64,000 bases of DNA from Marine Group I thaumarchaeote SCGC AAA799-D11 (GTDB lineage Archaea > Thermoproteota > Nitrososphaeria > Nitrososphaerales > Nitrosopumilaceae). Shown piece after piece: positions 35,864 through 42,936 of the stretch. The position numbers and the translations under genes are program-made. Location: contig JOSY01000033.1 of assembly GCA_000746765.1 (NCBI GenBank), positions 1 through 64,000 on the forward strand, written 5' to 3'. The number at the start of each line of letters is the position of its first letter. The stretch's first letter is position 1. Under the pieces are notes generated by a model. It was not told the origin of the DNA and did not search any database. It was given only the letters and a program-made list of their open reading frames with translations.

Positions 35864-35916
35864 TATATAAGCTAGTGGTAACCGATTTTTCTAGTGCTAA
35901 GAAATAGTAATTCTGG
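35864..35916 (-). promoter_or_regulatory. CACTAG-box promoter P4 (secreted repeat protein)
   Basis: On the minus strand: CCAGAATTA (35916-35908), TTAGCACTAGAA (35900-35889), a second CACTAG 19 bp later (within TTACCACTAG, 35881-35872), then the TATA element CTTATATA (35871-35864), 25 bp after the first core. A further TTTACCACTAG lies upstream (35936-35926). The ATG is at 35841. Confidence 0.78.
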
Positions 35917-35986
35917 GAATCAAAACTAGTGGTAAATGAATTTCAGATTGTTCCTCTTTATATGCAAACAGAATCGATCTTCAAGA

Positions 35987-36514
35987 GTGAGTGAAAAACA
36001 AGAGATAGCAAGCACACCAAGACTATCAGAACAAGACATCAAAGAATACGTCCTAGAAAGATTTGAAGATGTAAAACAAGGAAAAATAAAAAATCTTGTT
36101 TCATTTCAAGCCATGAACAAATACATGATTATGGCACATAATCAGGATGAATTAAAAATTCTAGGAAATATTGTTGCAAGTTACAAAAAAATCTCATTAT
36201 TAGACATAATGTCAGAATACGAAAAACATCTAAAGAGTGCATTAGAAAAACCACCAACTATCAAATCACATTCAAATGTAATAATGCATATTTTTGGATA
36301 TTTTTCAAAAAATTTCAGTCAACCAGAAAAAGAACAGTTTTTCAAATTGCTAAATGATTTCAAAAAAGAAGAAATAACAATTGGTAAAATATTGTCTGAG
36401 ATAAATCCCATCATTTATCGATTCAACAACACATATCTTGCAAGTCAAACCTATTTTCTGTTATATTCAGATCCACAACCAGGAAATTTGTTTCAGATAT
36501 TATCCCAAAAATGA
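35987..36514 (+). CDS. ybgA: YbgA/DUF1722 family protein
   Basis: 175 residues from a GTG start. KYMIMAHNQDELKILGNIVASYKK, EYEKHLKSALEKPPTIKSHSNVIMHIFGYFSKNFS and the ending YLASQTYF are characteristic of DUF1722, the YbgA family. In Escherichia coli ybgA is co-transcribed with the DNA photolyase gene phr, and this domain recurs in light-induced clusters of bacteria. The start was chosen because a TATA-like element (35957-35963) lies about 25 bp upstream, as in leaderless transcripts; an ATG at 35936 lies before that element. The function is unproven; no photolyase is in the window. Confidence 0.75.
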   Translation: MSEKQEIASTPRLSEQDIKEYVLERFEDVKQGKIKNLVSFQAMNKYMIMAHNQDELKILGNIVASYKKISLLDIMSEYEKHLKSALEKPPTIKSHSNVIMHIFGYFSKNFSQPEKEQFFKLLNDFKKEEITIGKILSEINPIIYRFNNTYLASQTYFLLYSDPQPGNLFQILSQK

Positions 36515-36516
36515 GA

Positions 36517-37674
36517 TTAGAAAAAATCTGAAAGAGTTTTTTGTCTTATTAATTTTGAAATGTTTCCATGAGAAAGCCATTCATTCTTGCTAATGCTCAT
36601 TTTCTCAGATGCCAAATTTAATGCATGTTCAAAATCATTTGCAATGACAGGAGGTTGTTTCATTGCTTCACGTATTCCTTCACGAACCTGCCACACACCA
36701 ACAGGAATAGCATATTCAGGTCGAATTTCTCTTAAAATTACAACCCCGGATTGAATCTTTTTCTCGTTTAGATACTCTAACACGCCTAATTTGGCAGCAA
36801 AATAAGCACCAGCTATGGCCGGAGGGTGATCCATACCTCTAGCATCCTCAAAATCAGAGCCAAATCCCAAAACACCATTAGAATACCAAGCTTCCACCAT
36901 TTCGTATATCCACCTATGAGGAAATAAAACTACAGAGAAATGATTACCCAAGTGCTCATATGAAAAAATTTTACAGGAATCGATCAATCCATAATCCAAT
37001 ACTTCATCAACAAGAGATTTAGAAATAATATCATCGGTTGCAGTTATACTCCATTTAGTTGGAACAAGTTTTCTTTTTTGACCAAACATTCCAATGCTAA
37101 AACATTTTTGGATTTTTGAAATATCAATTCCAGAATTATATAAATTCATGACCGCGTCCTCTGCTTTCAAATCTTTGTCATAATATGCTTTTTCAATTGA
37201 TTTTACAGAAGATGTTCCAGAGAATTTGGCAGATTTTATTTCTCCAACAGGTCCAAATGGAGCACTTTCACCATCAAGAGAGATATTAGAAGATATAGAT
37301 TTTTGAAAAATTAAATCAGAGTCAGTCGGTTTTGAAGACATCGTAACTTCTTGTAGATTTTCAATGTACCGTCCATCAGTTTTATCAATGGATAGTTTTT
37401 GGGTCCCACGAACTAAATTCAATCTAAAGTTTACAATATCTTCTAAAGATTTTCCTTTCCATTTTTCAGGACTGTCAAGTAAGCTTGTATCACCGTGAAT
37501 TGGAGGAACCGTTGGTCCGACAAAGACTTTGGGATAATTATACGATCCAACAAATACAGATGGAGGACTAGTTCCACTGATTGAATCAGATGAAAACAAA
37601 TTTCCATATTTTGATAATGTCTCATGCCATTTTGTTAAAATTGAACGACGAATATCTTGAGAATCAGACGACAT
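36517..37674 (-). CDS. nreA: NreA-type DNA repair protein
   Basis: 385 residues. PPSVFVGSYNYPKVFVGPTVPP, KWKGKSLEDIVNFRLNLVRG, EVTMSSKPTDSDLIFQ and ATDDIISKSLVDEVLDY match archaeal Nre proteins. The C-terminus QKTLSDFF is a PIP box for binding PCNA, as known for NreA. Haloferax NreA functions in repair of DNA damage such as mitomycin crosslinks together with UvrABC. The N-terminal cysteine zinc finger of NreB is absent. Overlaps nothing; lies convergent with ybgA. Confidence 0.85.
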   Translation of the reverse strand: MSSDSQDIRRSILTKWHETLSKYGNLFSSDSISGTSPPSVFVGSYNYPKVFVGPTVPPIHGDTSLLDSPEKWKGKSLEDIVNFRLNLVRGTQKLSIDKTDGRYIENLQEVTMSSKPTDSDLIFQKSISSNISLDGESAPFGPVGEIKSAKFSGTSSVKSIEKAYYDKDLKAEDAVMNLYNSGIDISKIQKCFSIGMFGQKRKLVPTKWSITATDDIISKSLVDEVLDYGLIDSCKIFSYEHLGNHFSVVLFPHRWIYEMVEAWYSNGVLGFGSDFEDARGMDHPPAIAGAYFAAKLGVLEYLNEKKIQSGVVILREIRPEYAIPVGVWQVREGIREAMKQPPVIANDFEHALNLASEKMSISKNEWLSHGNISKLIRQKTLSDFF

Positions 37675-37768
37675 TAAAATTTCTGCCTAATTTGTGTCTA
37701 ATAACTTGACTAATTATAGAAATTGACGAGAGGTAAACACTTGTTATTCCCAATTTTCTAGAATACAT

Positions 37769-38695
37769 ATGACAGTAAACAGGATAGTTTCATTCTTACC
37801 TAGTGCAACAGAATTACTTTACGAATTTGGAGTCGAAGATAAAATATACGGAGTTACACATGAATGTAGATTCCCAGAAGAAGCAATTTCAAAACCACAA
37901 GTAATTAGTTCAGTGATAGATTCCGATAAATTGTCCAGCAATGAAATCAATACACAAACATGTCAGCTGCTTAACGAAGGAAAAGATATTTTCATTTTAA
38001 ATGAAAAAAACCTAAAAGATGCCAACCCAGATCTAATTATTTCTCAAGAAACTTGCGAGGTTTGTGCAGCATATACAAATCAGGTAAACAAAGCACTGCA
38101 AATTATTGATAGAAAGCCAATAATTCATTCAATGGATCCACACAACATATCAGAAATCTTAGATACAGTAATCAAATTAGGAAAAATCTTAGAAGAAGAA
38201 GACAAGGCAAAGGAAATTTCAGAGTCATTAGAAAAAAGAATTCAAAAGATAAAAAATACAGAACATACCAACATACCAAAAATTCTGGCAATTGAATGGA
38301 TAGAGCCATTTTTTACTGCAGGTCATTGGGTTCCAGAAATGATAGAAATTGCAGGAGGAAGAAATACAATTAGCAAAACAGGGGAACATTCAAGACGTAT
38401 GGATTTTGAAGAAATATCAAATTCTGATGCAGACATCATAATTCTCATGCCATGCGGGTTTGACACAAAACGGATAATTTCAGAATACAATGACATACTA
38501 GAAAAAAACGAGAGATGGAATAGACTCAAGGCAGTACAAAACAAGGCTGTTTTTGCAGTAGATGCTAATTCTTTTTTCAGTAAACCAAGTATCAGAACAA
38601 TTGAAGGGATAGAAATTCTTGCAAAAATTATCCATCCAGAAAAATTCAAAGATGTTAATGTTTCAAAAAATTCTTTTGCAAGGGTTTACAAATAA
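37769..38695 (+). CDS. BtuF-like cobalamin/iron-binding protein, no signal peptide
   Basis: 308 residues of the periplasmic-binding (helical backbone) fold: IVSFLPSATELLYEFGVEDKIYGVTHECRFPEEA, LIISQETCEVCAAYTNQV, SMDPHNISEILDTVIKLGKIL and FTAGHWVPEMIEIAGGRNTIS match cobalamin-binding BtuF-type proteins. Unlike exported members there is no signal peptide or lipobox, so it may be cytosolic; a CEVC pair is present in the binding cleft region. B12 uptake or handling would serve the mutase and the B12-binding protein downstream. Divergent from nreA. Confidence 0.72.
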   Translation: MTVNRIVSFLPSATELLYEFGVEDKIYGVTHECRFPEEAISKPQVISSVIDSDKLSSNEINTQTCQLLNEGKDIFILNEKNLKDANPDLIISQETCEVCAAYTNQVNKALQIIDRKPIIHSMDPHNISEILDTVIKLGKILEEEDKAKEISESLEKRIQKIKNTEHTNIPKILAIEWIEPFFTAGHWVPEMIEIAGGRNTISKTGEHSRRMDFEEISNSDADIIILMPCGFDTKRIISEYNDILEKNERWNRLKAVQNKAVFAVDANSFFSKPSIRTIEGIEILAKIIHPEKFKDVNVSKNSFARVYK

Positions 38696-38701
38696 ATTCA
38701 A

Positions 38702-40081
38702 TCATATCGGGGTTCCTTTGTATTGATAATCAATCACTTTGTGGAACAAGTTGTGCGATGCAATAACGGTTAATACAACTACAAACATACCAACAAAATT
38801 CCTTATCATCATTAATTCATTTGGAGGATTTGCAATCAATGATGTTTCAAACACCACATAATAGTTATCGAATAACCAAAATGCCAAGGTAATCCAAGAC
38901 AATACGCCGGCAATCAAATAACCCAAACGAGTTTTGTTGTGAATGAATATGATTGCAGATACAATTGCAATATACCAAATTGCAGAACCAATCAACCATA
39001 GGGGTTGATAAACATCAGGTCTATCATCTAACCAATAGTAACTCGAACCAATCACAGCTAATGCAAATAGAGAAATTTGAATTAATTTTTGATTAATTTT
39101 GAAACCTGTTTTTTCCTCTCTTTGTTCCATTTGAGGAGGATCGGATTTCATTTCTTTTGTTGCAATATCAATTGCTTCACGAACGGATTTCAAGTGTATA
39201 GGGATAATTTTTGTGATAGAATCATCTGTCACGACAGTATCATGAACCAAACTATCTATCAGAGGCCTTGCAAGTGATGCCTTTACAGGAGTAATAAGAT
39301 CAACCCAATACGAGGATAACCTAGTAGTCAAAAATGGAATTTGAATTACAAACAAATTCTTGTTCAGATATGCAGAATATACACGCATTAATTCCTCATA
39401 AGTCATTTTATCAGGACCGCCAATCTCAAAGATTTTACCTATAGTTTCATGTTTTGAGAGGGACTTAGCAAGGTATTCTACCACATCATCTACTGCAATT
39501 GGTTGAGCTAAGGACTTTACCCAAGATGGGCAAACCATAACTCTCAATCTTTCAACAAGATAACGAAGCATTGCATAAGAACCACCTTTTGCACCAATAA
39601 TTATAGAAGCTCTAAATTCAGTCACAGGGATATTACCAGATGCAAGAATTTCCCCAACTTCTTTCCTACTACGCATATGTGGGGAGAGGTCTAAACTATC
39701 ATTAACTAAACCACCAAGATAGATAATTCGTTTTACACCAGACTCTGTTGCGGCTCTAAGAAAGTTTTGAGCTTGAATTTTTTCTCTTGCAGCAAATTCT
39801 TGCCAATCTCCTTTATCACCTTCCATAGAATGAAGTAAATAGAATGCAGTTTCAATACCAGACATTGCATTTTTTAATTCATCAAAATTGAAAACATCTG
39901 CTTTAACGTATTTTACTTTGTCATTACCAGGTAATTGTTTTCTACTCAAACCTTTTACTGTGTAACCGGAAGAAGTAAGGAATGAAATTAATTTTGAGCC
40001 AATAAAACCAGTGGCACCAGTAACCAAAATTGAAAAAGGTTTAGGATGAGAGATATCAGATTGTGAAACCACTTGTTCCAT
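38702..40081 (-). CDS. NAD(P)-binding SDR/NmrA-like protein with C-terminal membrane domain
   Basis: 459 residues. TGATGFIGSK (about 21-30) is the Rossmann glycine motif, and FYLLHSMEG, RIIYLGGLV, REFRASIIIGAKGGSY and GGPDKMTYEELM place it with extended atypical SDRs like YbjT/NDUFA9. The last ~120 residues hold four predicted membrane helices and an SDR-plus-DoxX/TM style layout. SDR and SRPBCC genes of this kind are typical members of bacterial light-induced clusters. Directly downstream of the small membrane gene behind promoter P5. Confidence 0.75.
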   Translation of the reverse strand: MEQVVSQSDISHPKPFSILVTGATGFIGSKLISFLTSSGYTVKGLSRKQLPGNDKVKYVKADVFNFDELKNAMSGIETAFYLLHSMEGDKGDWQEFAAREKIQAQNFLRAATESGVKRIIYLGGLVNDSLDLSPHMRSRKEVGEILASGNIPVTEFRASIIIGAKGGSYAMLRYLVERLRVMVCPSWVKSLAQPIAVDDVVEYLAKSLSKHETIGKIFEIGGPDKMTYEELMRVYSAYLNKNLFVIQIPFLTTRLSSYWVDLITPVKASLARPLIDSLVHDTVVTDDSITKIIPIHLKSVREAIDIATKEMKSDPPQMEQREEKTGFKINQKLIQISLFALAVIGSSYYWLDDRPDVYQPLWLIGSAIWYIAIVSAIIFIHNKTRLGYLIAGVLSWITLAFWLFDNYYVVFETSLIANPPNELMMIRNFVGMFVVVLTVIASHNLFHKVIDYQYKGTPI

Positions 40082-40288
40082 TTATCTTAGTGCTCCCATC
40101 ATTTGTTGTTTTTGTTTCTCTTTTTTGACTTTGAGACCTAAGCCAATTGTTATACCGCCCATAGCTAGCCAGAGATATCCTCCAGTAGCAAATGCTGAAT
40201 GCAATGACGCATCAAAATTTTGTGCAGTCAAAAATCCACCACCTAGACCAACCAAGGCAATACCTGCAAAAAGAATTGTTTTGTCCAT
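40082..40288 (-). CDS. Small membrane protein, two helices
   Basis: 68 residues from the ATG at 40288, preceded by AGGAG at about 9 bp. Two hydrophobic helices (ILFAGIALVGLGGGFL and YLWLAMGGITIGLGL) and a basic Lys/Gln tail. The frame extends to 40342, but that start falls in the 5' leader after the TATA element. It ends 0 bp before the SDR start, so both make the P5 operon. Confidence 0.6.
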   Translation of the reverse strand: MDKTILFAGIALVGLGGGFLTAQNFDASLHSAFATGGYLWLAMGGITIGLGLKVKKEKQKQQMMGALR

Positions 40289-40343
40289 CAGACATGTCTC
40301 CTTTTTTGATGTATTTTGTACATGAATGGTTTTTGGTTTCAAA

Positions 40344-40397
40344 TTATATAAACTAGTGATAATTTCTATTACTAGTGCTAAATTATATTAATTCTGG
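40344..40397 (-). promoter_or_regulatory. CACTAG-box promoter P5 (membrane protein-SDR operon)
   Basis: On the minus strand: CCAGAATTA (40397-40389), then TTTAGCACTAGT (40382-40371), a second CACTAG 19 bp later (40358-40353), and the TATA element TTTATATA (40352-40345) 25 bp after the first core. The CCAGAATTA block and its 7-bp spacing to the box are shared only with P4. Confidence 0.8.
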
Positions 40398-40445
40398 AAA
40401 TAACACAGAAACAAATAAGCAAAAAATCTTAATTTTGATAATAAT

Positions 40446-40482
40446 TTGGCACTAGAAAACGGGGTTAGCATTAGTTATATAA
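40446..40482 (+). promoter_or_regulatory. CACTAG-box promoter P6 (B12-binding protein)
   Basis: TTGGCACTAGAA (40446-40457), a second half-like TTAGCATTAG (40465-40474, CATTAG 19 bp after the first core) and the TATA element TTATATAA (40475-40482) at 25 bp. The ATG at 40502 lies about where a transcript would start, suggesting a leaderless mRNA. Divergent from P5. Confidence 0.78.
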
Positions 40483-40501
40483 TATACCATTAAAGAAAAT
40501 C

Positions 40502-41344
40502 ATGGTCTACTTACGAGCAAAAAAAGTAAAATCAGATCAATATCTGTATTTAGTCAAAAGCGTATGGGATTCAAAAAAGAGTACCTCAAAGCAGGAAATT
40601 ATCAAATATCTTGGAAAGGCATCTGAAGTTGTCAAAGACGACATTCCAATAGATTACAGAAATGATCCTAAAGTGTTGTCAGCTTTATCAGCATACAATC
40701 CAAAAGATATCAAGAAAAGAGAAGATGCAACAAAAAAATCAAAACAACAATTATACAAAAAATTAACTGAGGGGAGTATTCAGGATTGTGTAAAAATCTA
40801 TGAAGAATATATCAAAATTTTTAATGCCTCGGATTTTTTTGATAAAATTCTAAAGCCAACAATGTACAAAATTGGTGATGATTGGGCCACAGGTAAAATC
40901 AGTATAGCCACAGAACATGTTGCAAGTAATGTTGCACAAACACTTGTCAAAATAATAATGGATCAAGTGTCAGCTGTGGGAAATAAAAAAACAGTTCTCA
41001 TATGTGTTCCATTAGGGGAAGAACATCATTTGGGATGTGATGTATTAGAGACATATTTGTCAATTAAGGGTTTTAAAATTTTCAACATGGGAACGTCAAT
41101 GCCAACAGAATCAATCCTTAGTTTCATTGACAATAATAAACCAGATGTAGTGTTGGTATCAATTACATTAGAAGATAACCTCGGAGCAGGACAAAGATTA
41201 GTTAAAAAAATAAAAGATCATGTAGACATGCCTGTGTTAATCGGAGGATATGCACTTCAAGCAAAAAAGATTCCAAAATTTGCAGGCCAAATAATCCCAG
41301 ATTGCGGTCTTGAAGAAGTTCCCAAAATTTTGAGAAAACTTTAA
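40502..41344 (+). CDS. CarH-like B12-binding protein, candidate light sensor
   Basis: 280 residues. Residues about 82-160 form the helical B12 cap with the CarH/LitR signature W-x9-EH (Trp128, Glu138, His139 in WATGKISIATEH). Residues about 162-278 form the cobalamin Rossmann domain with E-x-H-x-x-G (Glu173, His175, Gly178; His175 the predicted cobalt ligand). In Thermus CarH these capture adenosylcobalamin, released by light. The CarH His next to the Trp (His132), which ligates cobalt after illumination, is Ala129 here. Instead of a MerR helix-turn-helix the N-terminus (YLRAKKVKSDQYLYLVKSVWD) is a basic beta-rich segment like those at transposase N-termini. A corrinoid methyltransferase protein is the alternative. 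Confidence 0.75.
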   Translation: MVYLRAKKVKSDQYLYLVKSVWDSKKSTSKQEIIKYLGKASEVVKDDIPIDYRNDPKVLSALSAYNPKDIKKREDATKKSKQQLYKKLTEGSIQDCVKIYEEYIKIFNASDFFDKILKPTMYKIGDDWATGKISIATEHVASNVAQTLVKIIMDQVSAVGNKKTVLICVPLGEEHHLGCDVLETYLSIKGFKIFNMGTSMPTESILSFIDNNKPDVVLVSITLEDNLGAGQRLVKKIKDHVDMPVLIGGYALQAKKIPKFAGQIIPDCGLEEVPKILRKL

Positions 41345-41370
41345 CCTATTTTTTGACTCGCAAAAAATGT

Positions 41371-41590
41371 TCAATCAGAGGATGGTAGAATCAAACTATA
41401 CGCGGCAGAATCAGACCAAATTCCATAACTAACAGTAGAGCCATCTACAAAAACAGCCACCTCACACCTGGAATTTGATGAGGCATGCAGTTCTACCTCA
41501 TAATTTGTAAGATTTTTCAAGAATTTTTACTGAATGTCCTTCCTTGTCAAGCAATGCACCAGGGGTCAATCCACTCACATCTACACACAT
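41371..41590 (-). pseudogene. Small frameshifted gene (about 72 aa) at the end of the SRPBCC operon
   Basis: An ATG (41590) overlaps the SRPBCC stop as TAATG and opens MCVDVSGLTPGALLDKEGHS..., which hits a stop after 30 codons. A one-base frame change in the AAAAATTCTTGAAAAA stretch (about 41512-41528) joins it to a second frame reading KNLTNYEVELHASS, then RCEVAVFVDG and SYGIW to a stop at 41371. The YEVEL-RC-VAVFVDG pattern looks like a small beta-sandwich domain. The homopolymers make either a real frameshift or a sequencing error possible. Confidence 0.55.
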
Positions 41591-42036
41591 TACGAAGATA
41601 TCATTGGGTATGATTTTTCAGTACAACGGACAAATTCATCCATAGTCTTGCTCATTTTTTTGACAACAAGATTTTGTAGAAAGGGAAATAATTTAAAAAA
41701 ATTATTGAAATGTAGTGTGACGTCAATAGTAATCATAGTGCCATTATCTTTTTCAACATAAGATTCGATAAAAGATGTTCCTTTCAATGGACCGGCAAGA
41801 ATATGAATTCCATGTATGTTAGGATGAATAATTATATGCTTTGTTTTAATTTGAGTTGGAATTCCTAAGAAATGAATTTTTTCATTAACAATCATTCCAT
41901 ATTTGTTTTCTTCCAGCACATCTAAAGATTTAAAATAATCAGGCATGATATTATGAAAGTTTTCTACATCAATACTAATTTGAAAAATATCTGGTTGAGA
42001 AAGTTTTGAAAATCTTTCTAGTGTAAATTGTTTCAT
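41590..42036 (-). CDS. SRPBCC (START-like) family protein
   Basis: 148 residues. MKQFTLERFSKLSQPDIFQISIDVENFHNIMPDYFKSLDVLEEN is the typical start of SRPBCC lipid/ligand-binding proteins (strand, helices, INxVWxxL-like region), followed by long antiparallel strands (GMIVNEKIHFLGIPTQIKTKHII, GTMITIDVTLHFNN) and the C-terminal helix. It may bind a hydrophobic ligand such as a quinone, lipid or carotenoid. Its ATG coincides with the last base of the upstream gene, so translation is coupled. Confidence 0.7.
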   Translation of the reverse strand: MKQFTLERFSKLSQPDIFQISIDVENFHNIMPDYFKSLDVLEENKYGMIVNEKIHFLGIPTQIKTKHIIIHPNIHGIHILAGPLKGTSFIESYVEKDNGTMITIDVTLHFNNFFKLFPFLQNLVVKKMSKTMDEFVRCTEKSYPMISS

Positions 42037-42395
42037 TATGCAGCAATCATCTCCAAATAGTTTGATAAATTTGTCTTTGTGATTTTAAAGTCAGGATATG
42101 TGTTCATGATTTGTTTTGCAAGTAATGCCATTGCTATTTTTACGCCATCAGTTTTTTCAGGATCAGTGTTAGGATAAAGACGAATAGTTGTTTTCTCTTT
42201 TCGGGTAGAAAGTTCGATTAAAAATTCCTGATGGTTCTCATCAATAACTACTGTTGGAAGTAAGGCAGTAAAATTATCTTTGTCAACAAAGATGGTTTGA
42301 ATTTTAATGAGTGCTGAATCTCTTTGGAAGATAGGTGAGAATTTCTGTAAGAAATCATTTAGATCAATTTTATTTTCAAACACAATATGAGGCAT
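42036..42395 (-). CDS. Hypothetical protein leading the SRPBCC operon
   Basis: 119 residues, alpha/beta: MPHIVFENKIDLNDFLQKFSPIFQRD, then several strands (LIKIQTIFVDKDNFTALLPTVVIDENHQEFLIELS) and a helical C-terminus. No membrane segment and no recognised family. First gene behind promoter P7. Confidence 0.6.
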   Translation of the reverse strand: MPHIVFENKIDLNDFLQKFSPIFQRDSALIKIQTIFVDKDNFTALLPTVVIDENHQEFLIELSTRKEKTTIRLYPNTDPEKTDGVKIAMALLAKQIMNTYPDFKITKTNLSNYLEMIAA

Positions 42396-42415
42396 GGAGT
42401 TTTTTGGGGTTTTTA

Positions 42416-42452
42416 GTATTTAATAAAAATCAAAAAATTATCATAGTGCTAA
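42416..42452 (-). promoter_or_regulatory. CACTAG-box promoter P7 (SRPBCC operon), one-base variant
   Basis: On the minus strand TTAGCACTATGA (42452-42441), with CACTAT in place of CACTAG, and the TATA element TTAAATAC (42423-42416) 25 bp after the core. The ATG is at 42395. Weakest of the nine boxes by sequence but exact in spacing. Confidence 0.65.
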
Positions 42453-42485
42453 CATTTTAAGTCTGCATTATTAAATAGTCATAAA

Positions 42486-42522
42486 TTGGCACTAGAATCA
42501 CATTTTTTGGACACTAAAATAT
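42486..42522 (+). promoter_or_regulatory. CACTAG-box promoter P8 (46-aa microprotein)
   Basis: TTGGCACTAGAA (42486-42497) and the TATA element TAAAATAT (42515-42522) at 25 bp. The 17-base string ATAAATTGGCACTAGAA is identical in P8 (42481) and P9 (42721). ATG candidates at 42544 and 42547 follow 22-25 bp later. Confidence 0.75.
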
Positions 42523-42543
42523 CATAATCACAAAACATGAAAC

Positions 42544-42684
42544 ATGATGGAAGCAAATGAATTAGAATTAACATATGCAGCAATTGTAGAAACAAAAGAA
42601 GAACTGTTGAAAATGATATCAAAGAAATTATCGATGAGTAAAGATTCAGAATATACAGTGGCAACGATAGTAGCAGTTTCATAA
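42544..42684 (+). CDS. Microprotein (46 aa) with its own CACTAG-box promoter
   Basis: 46 codons, starting MMEANELELTYAAIVETKEE and ending with a hydrophobic beta-like tail (ATIVAVS). A second ATG immediately follows the first. Acidic, one helix predicted, no cysteines, no family recognised. Support comes from promoter P8 at the conserved distance and from the open frame; no minus-strand candidate fits. Confidence 0.6.
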   Translation: MMEANELELTYAAIVETKEELLKMISKKLSMSKDSEYTVATIVAVS

Positions 42685-42725
42685 AAATTGTTTAAACCAA
42701 ATCATACAAACCAAACTTGAATAAA

Positions 42726-42762
42726 TTGGCACTAGAAAAAATAATCTCTTTCTCTTAAATAA
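42726..42762 (+). promoter_or_regulatory. CACTAG-box promoter P9 (zinc ribbon-TFB operon)
   Basis: TTGGCACTAGAA (42726-42737) and the TATA element TTAAATAA (42755-42762) at 25 bp. The ATG of the zinc-ribbon microprotein (42783) is 28 bp after the TATA start, consistent with a leaderless transcript. Confidence 0.75.
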
Positions 42763-42782
42763 TTTCAGAACAAAATTACAGT

Positions 42783-42935
42783 ATGAAACAAGAATTGATT
42801 CAAAAAAATAAACCAGAATTAAAAATTAAAAATAAAAATATAAAAATTTGCATCAATTGTGGAAATTCAAAAGTTGATTCACATGAGTTTGGTATTTCAT
42901 GTGAAGATTGTGGCATTCTTTTGTGGAGAGTATGA
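42783..42935 (+). CDS. Zinc-ribbon microprotein (50 aa) preceding TFB
   Basis: 50 codons: a basic N-terminus (KQELIQKNKPELKIKNKN) and a C-x2-C ... C-x2-C zinc ribbon (ICINCGNS and CEDCGILLW). Only one base separates its TGA from the ATG of the TFB gene at 42937. The placement invites a role as a partner of that TFB. Confidence 0.65.
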   Translation: MKQELIQKNKPELKIKNKNIKICINCGNSKVDSHEFGISCEDCGILLWRV

Positions 42936-42936
42936 A

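Noticed and set aside
41371-41590. FAD-binding oxidoreductase fragment (GLTPGALL-KEGH-V-ILEKS resembles a dinucleotide fold)
   Set aside because: There is no GxGxxG upstream, the frame starts at an ATG coupled to the SRPBCC stop, and a second frame with a better beta-sandwich pattern joins it.
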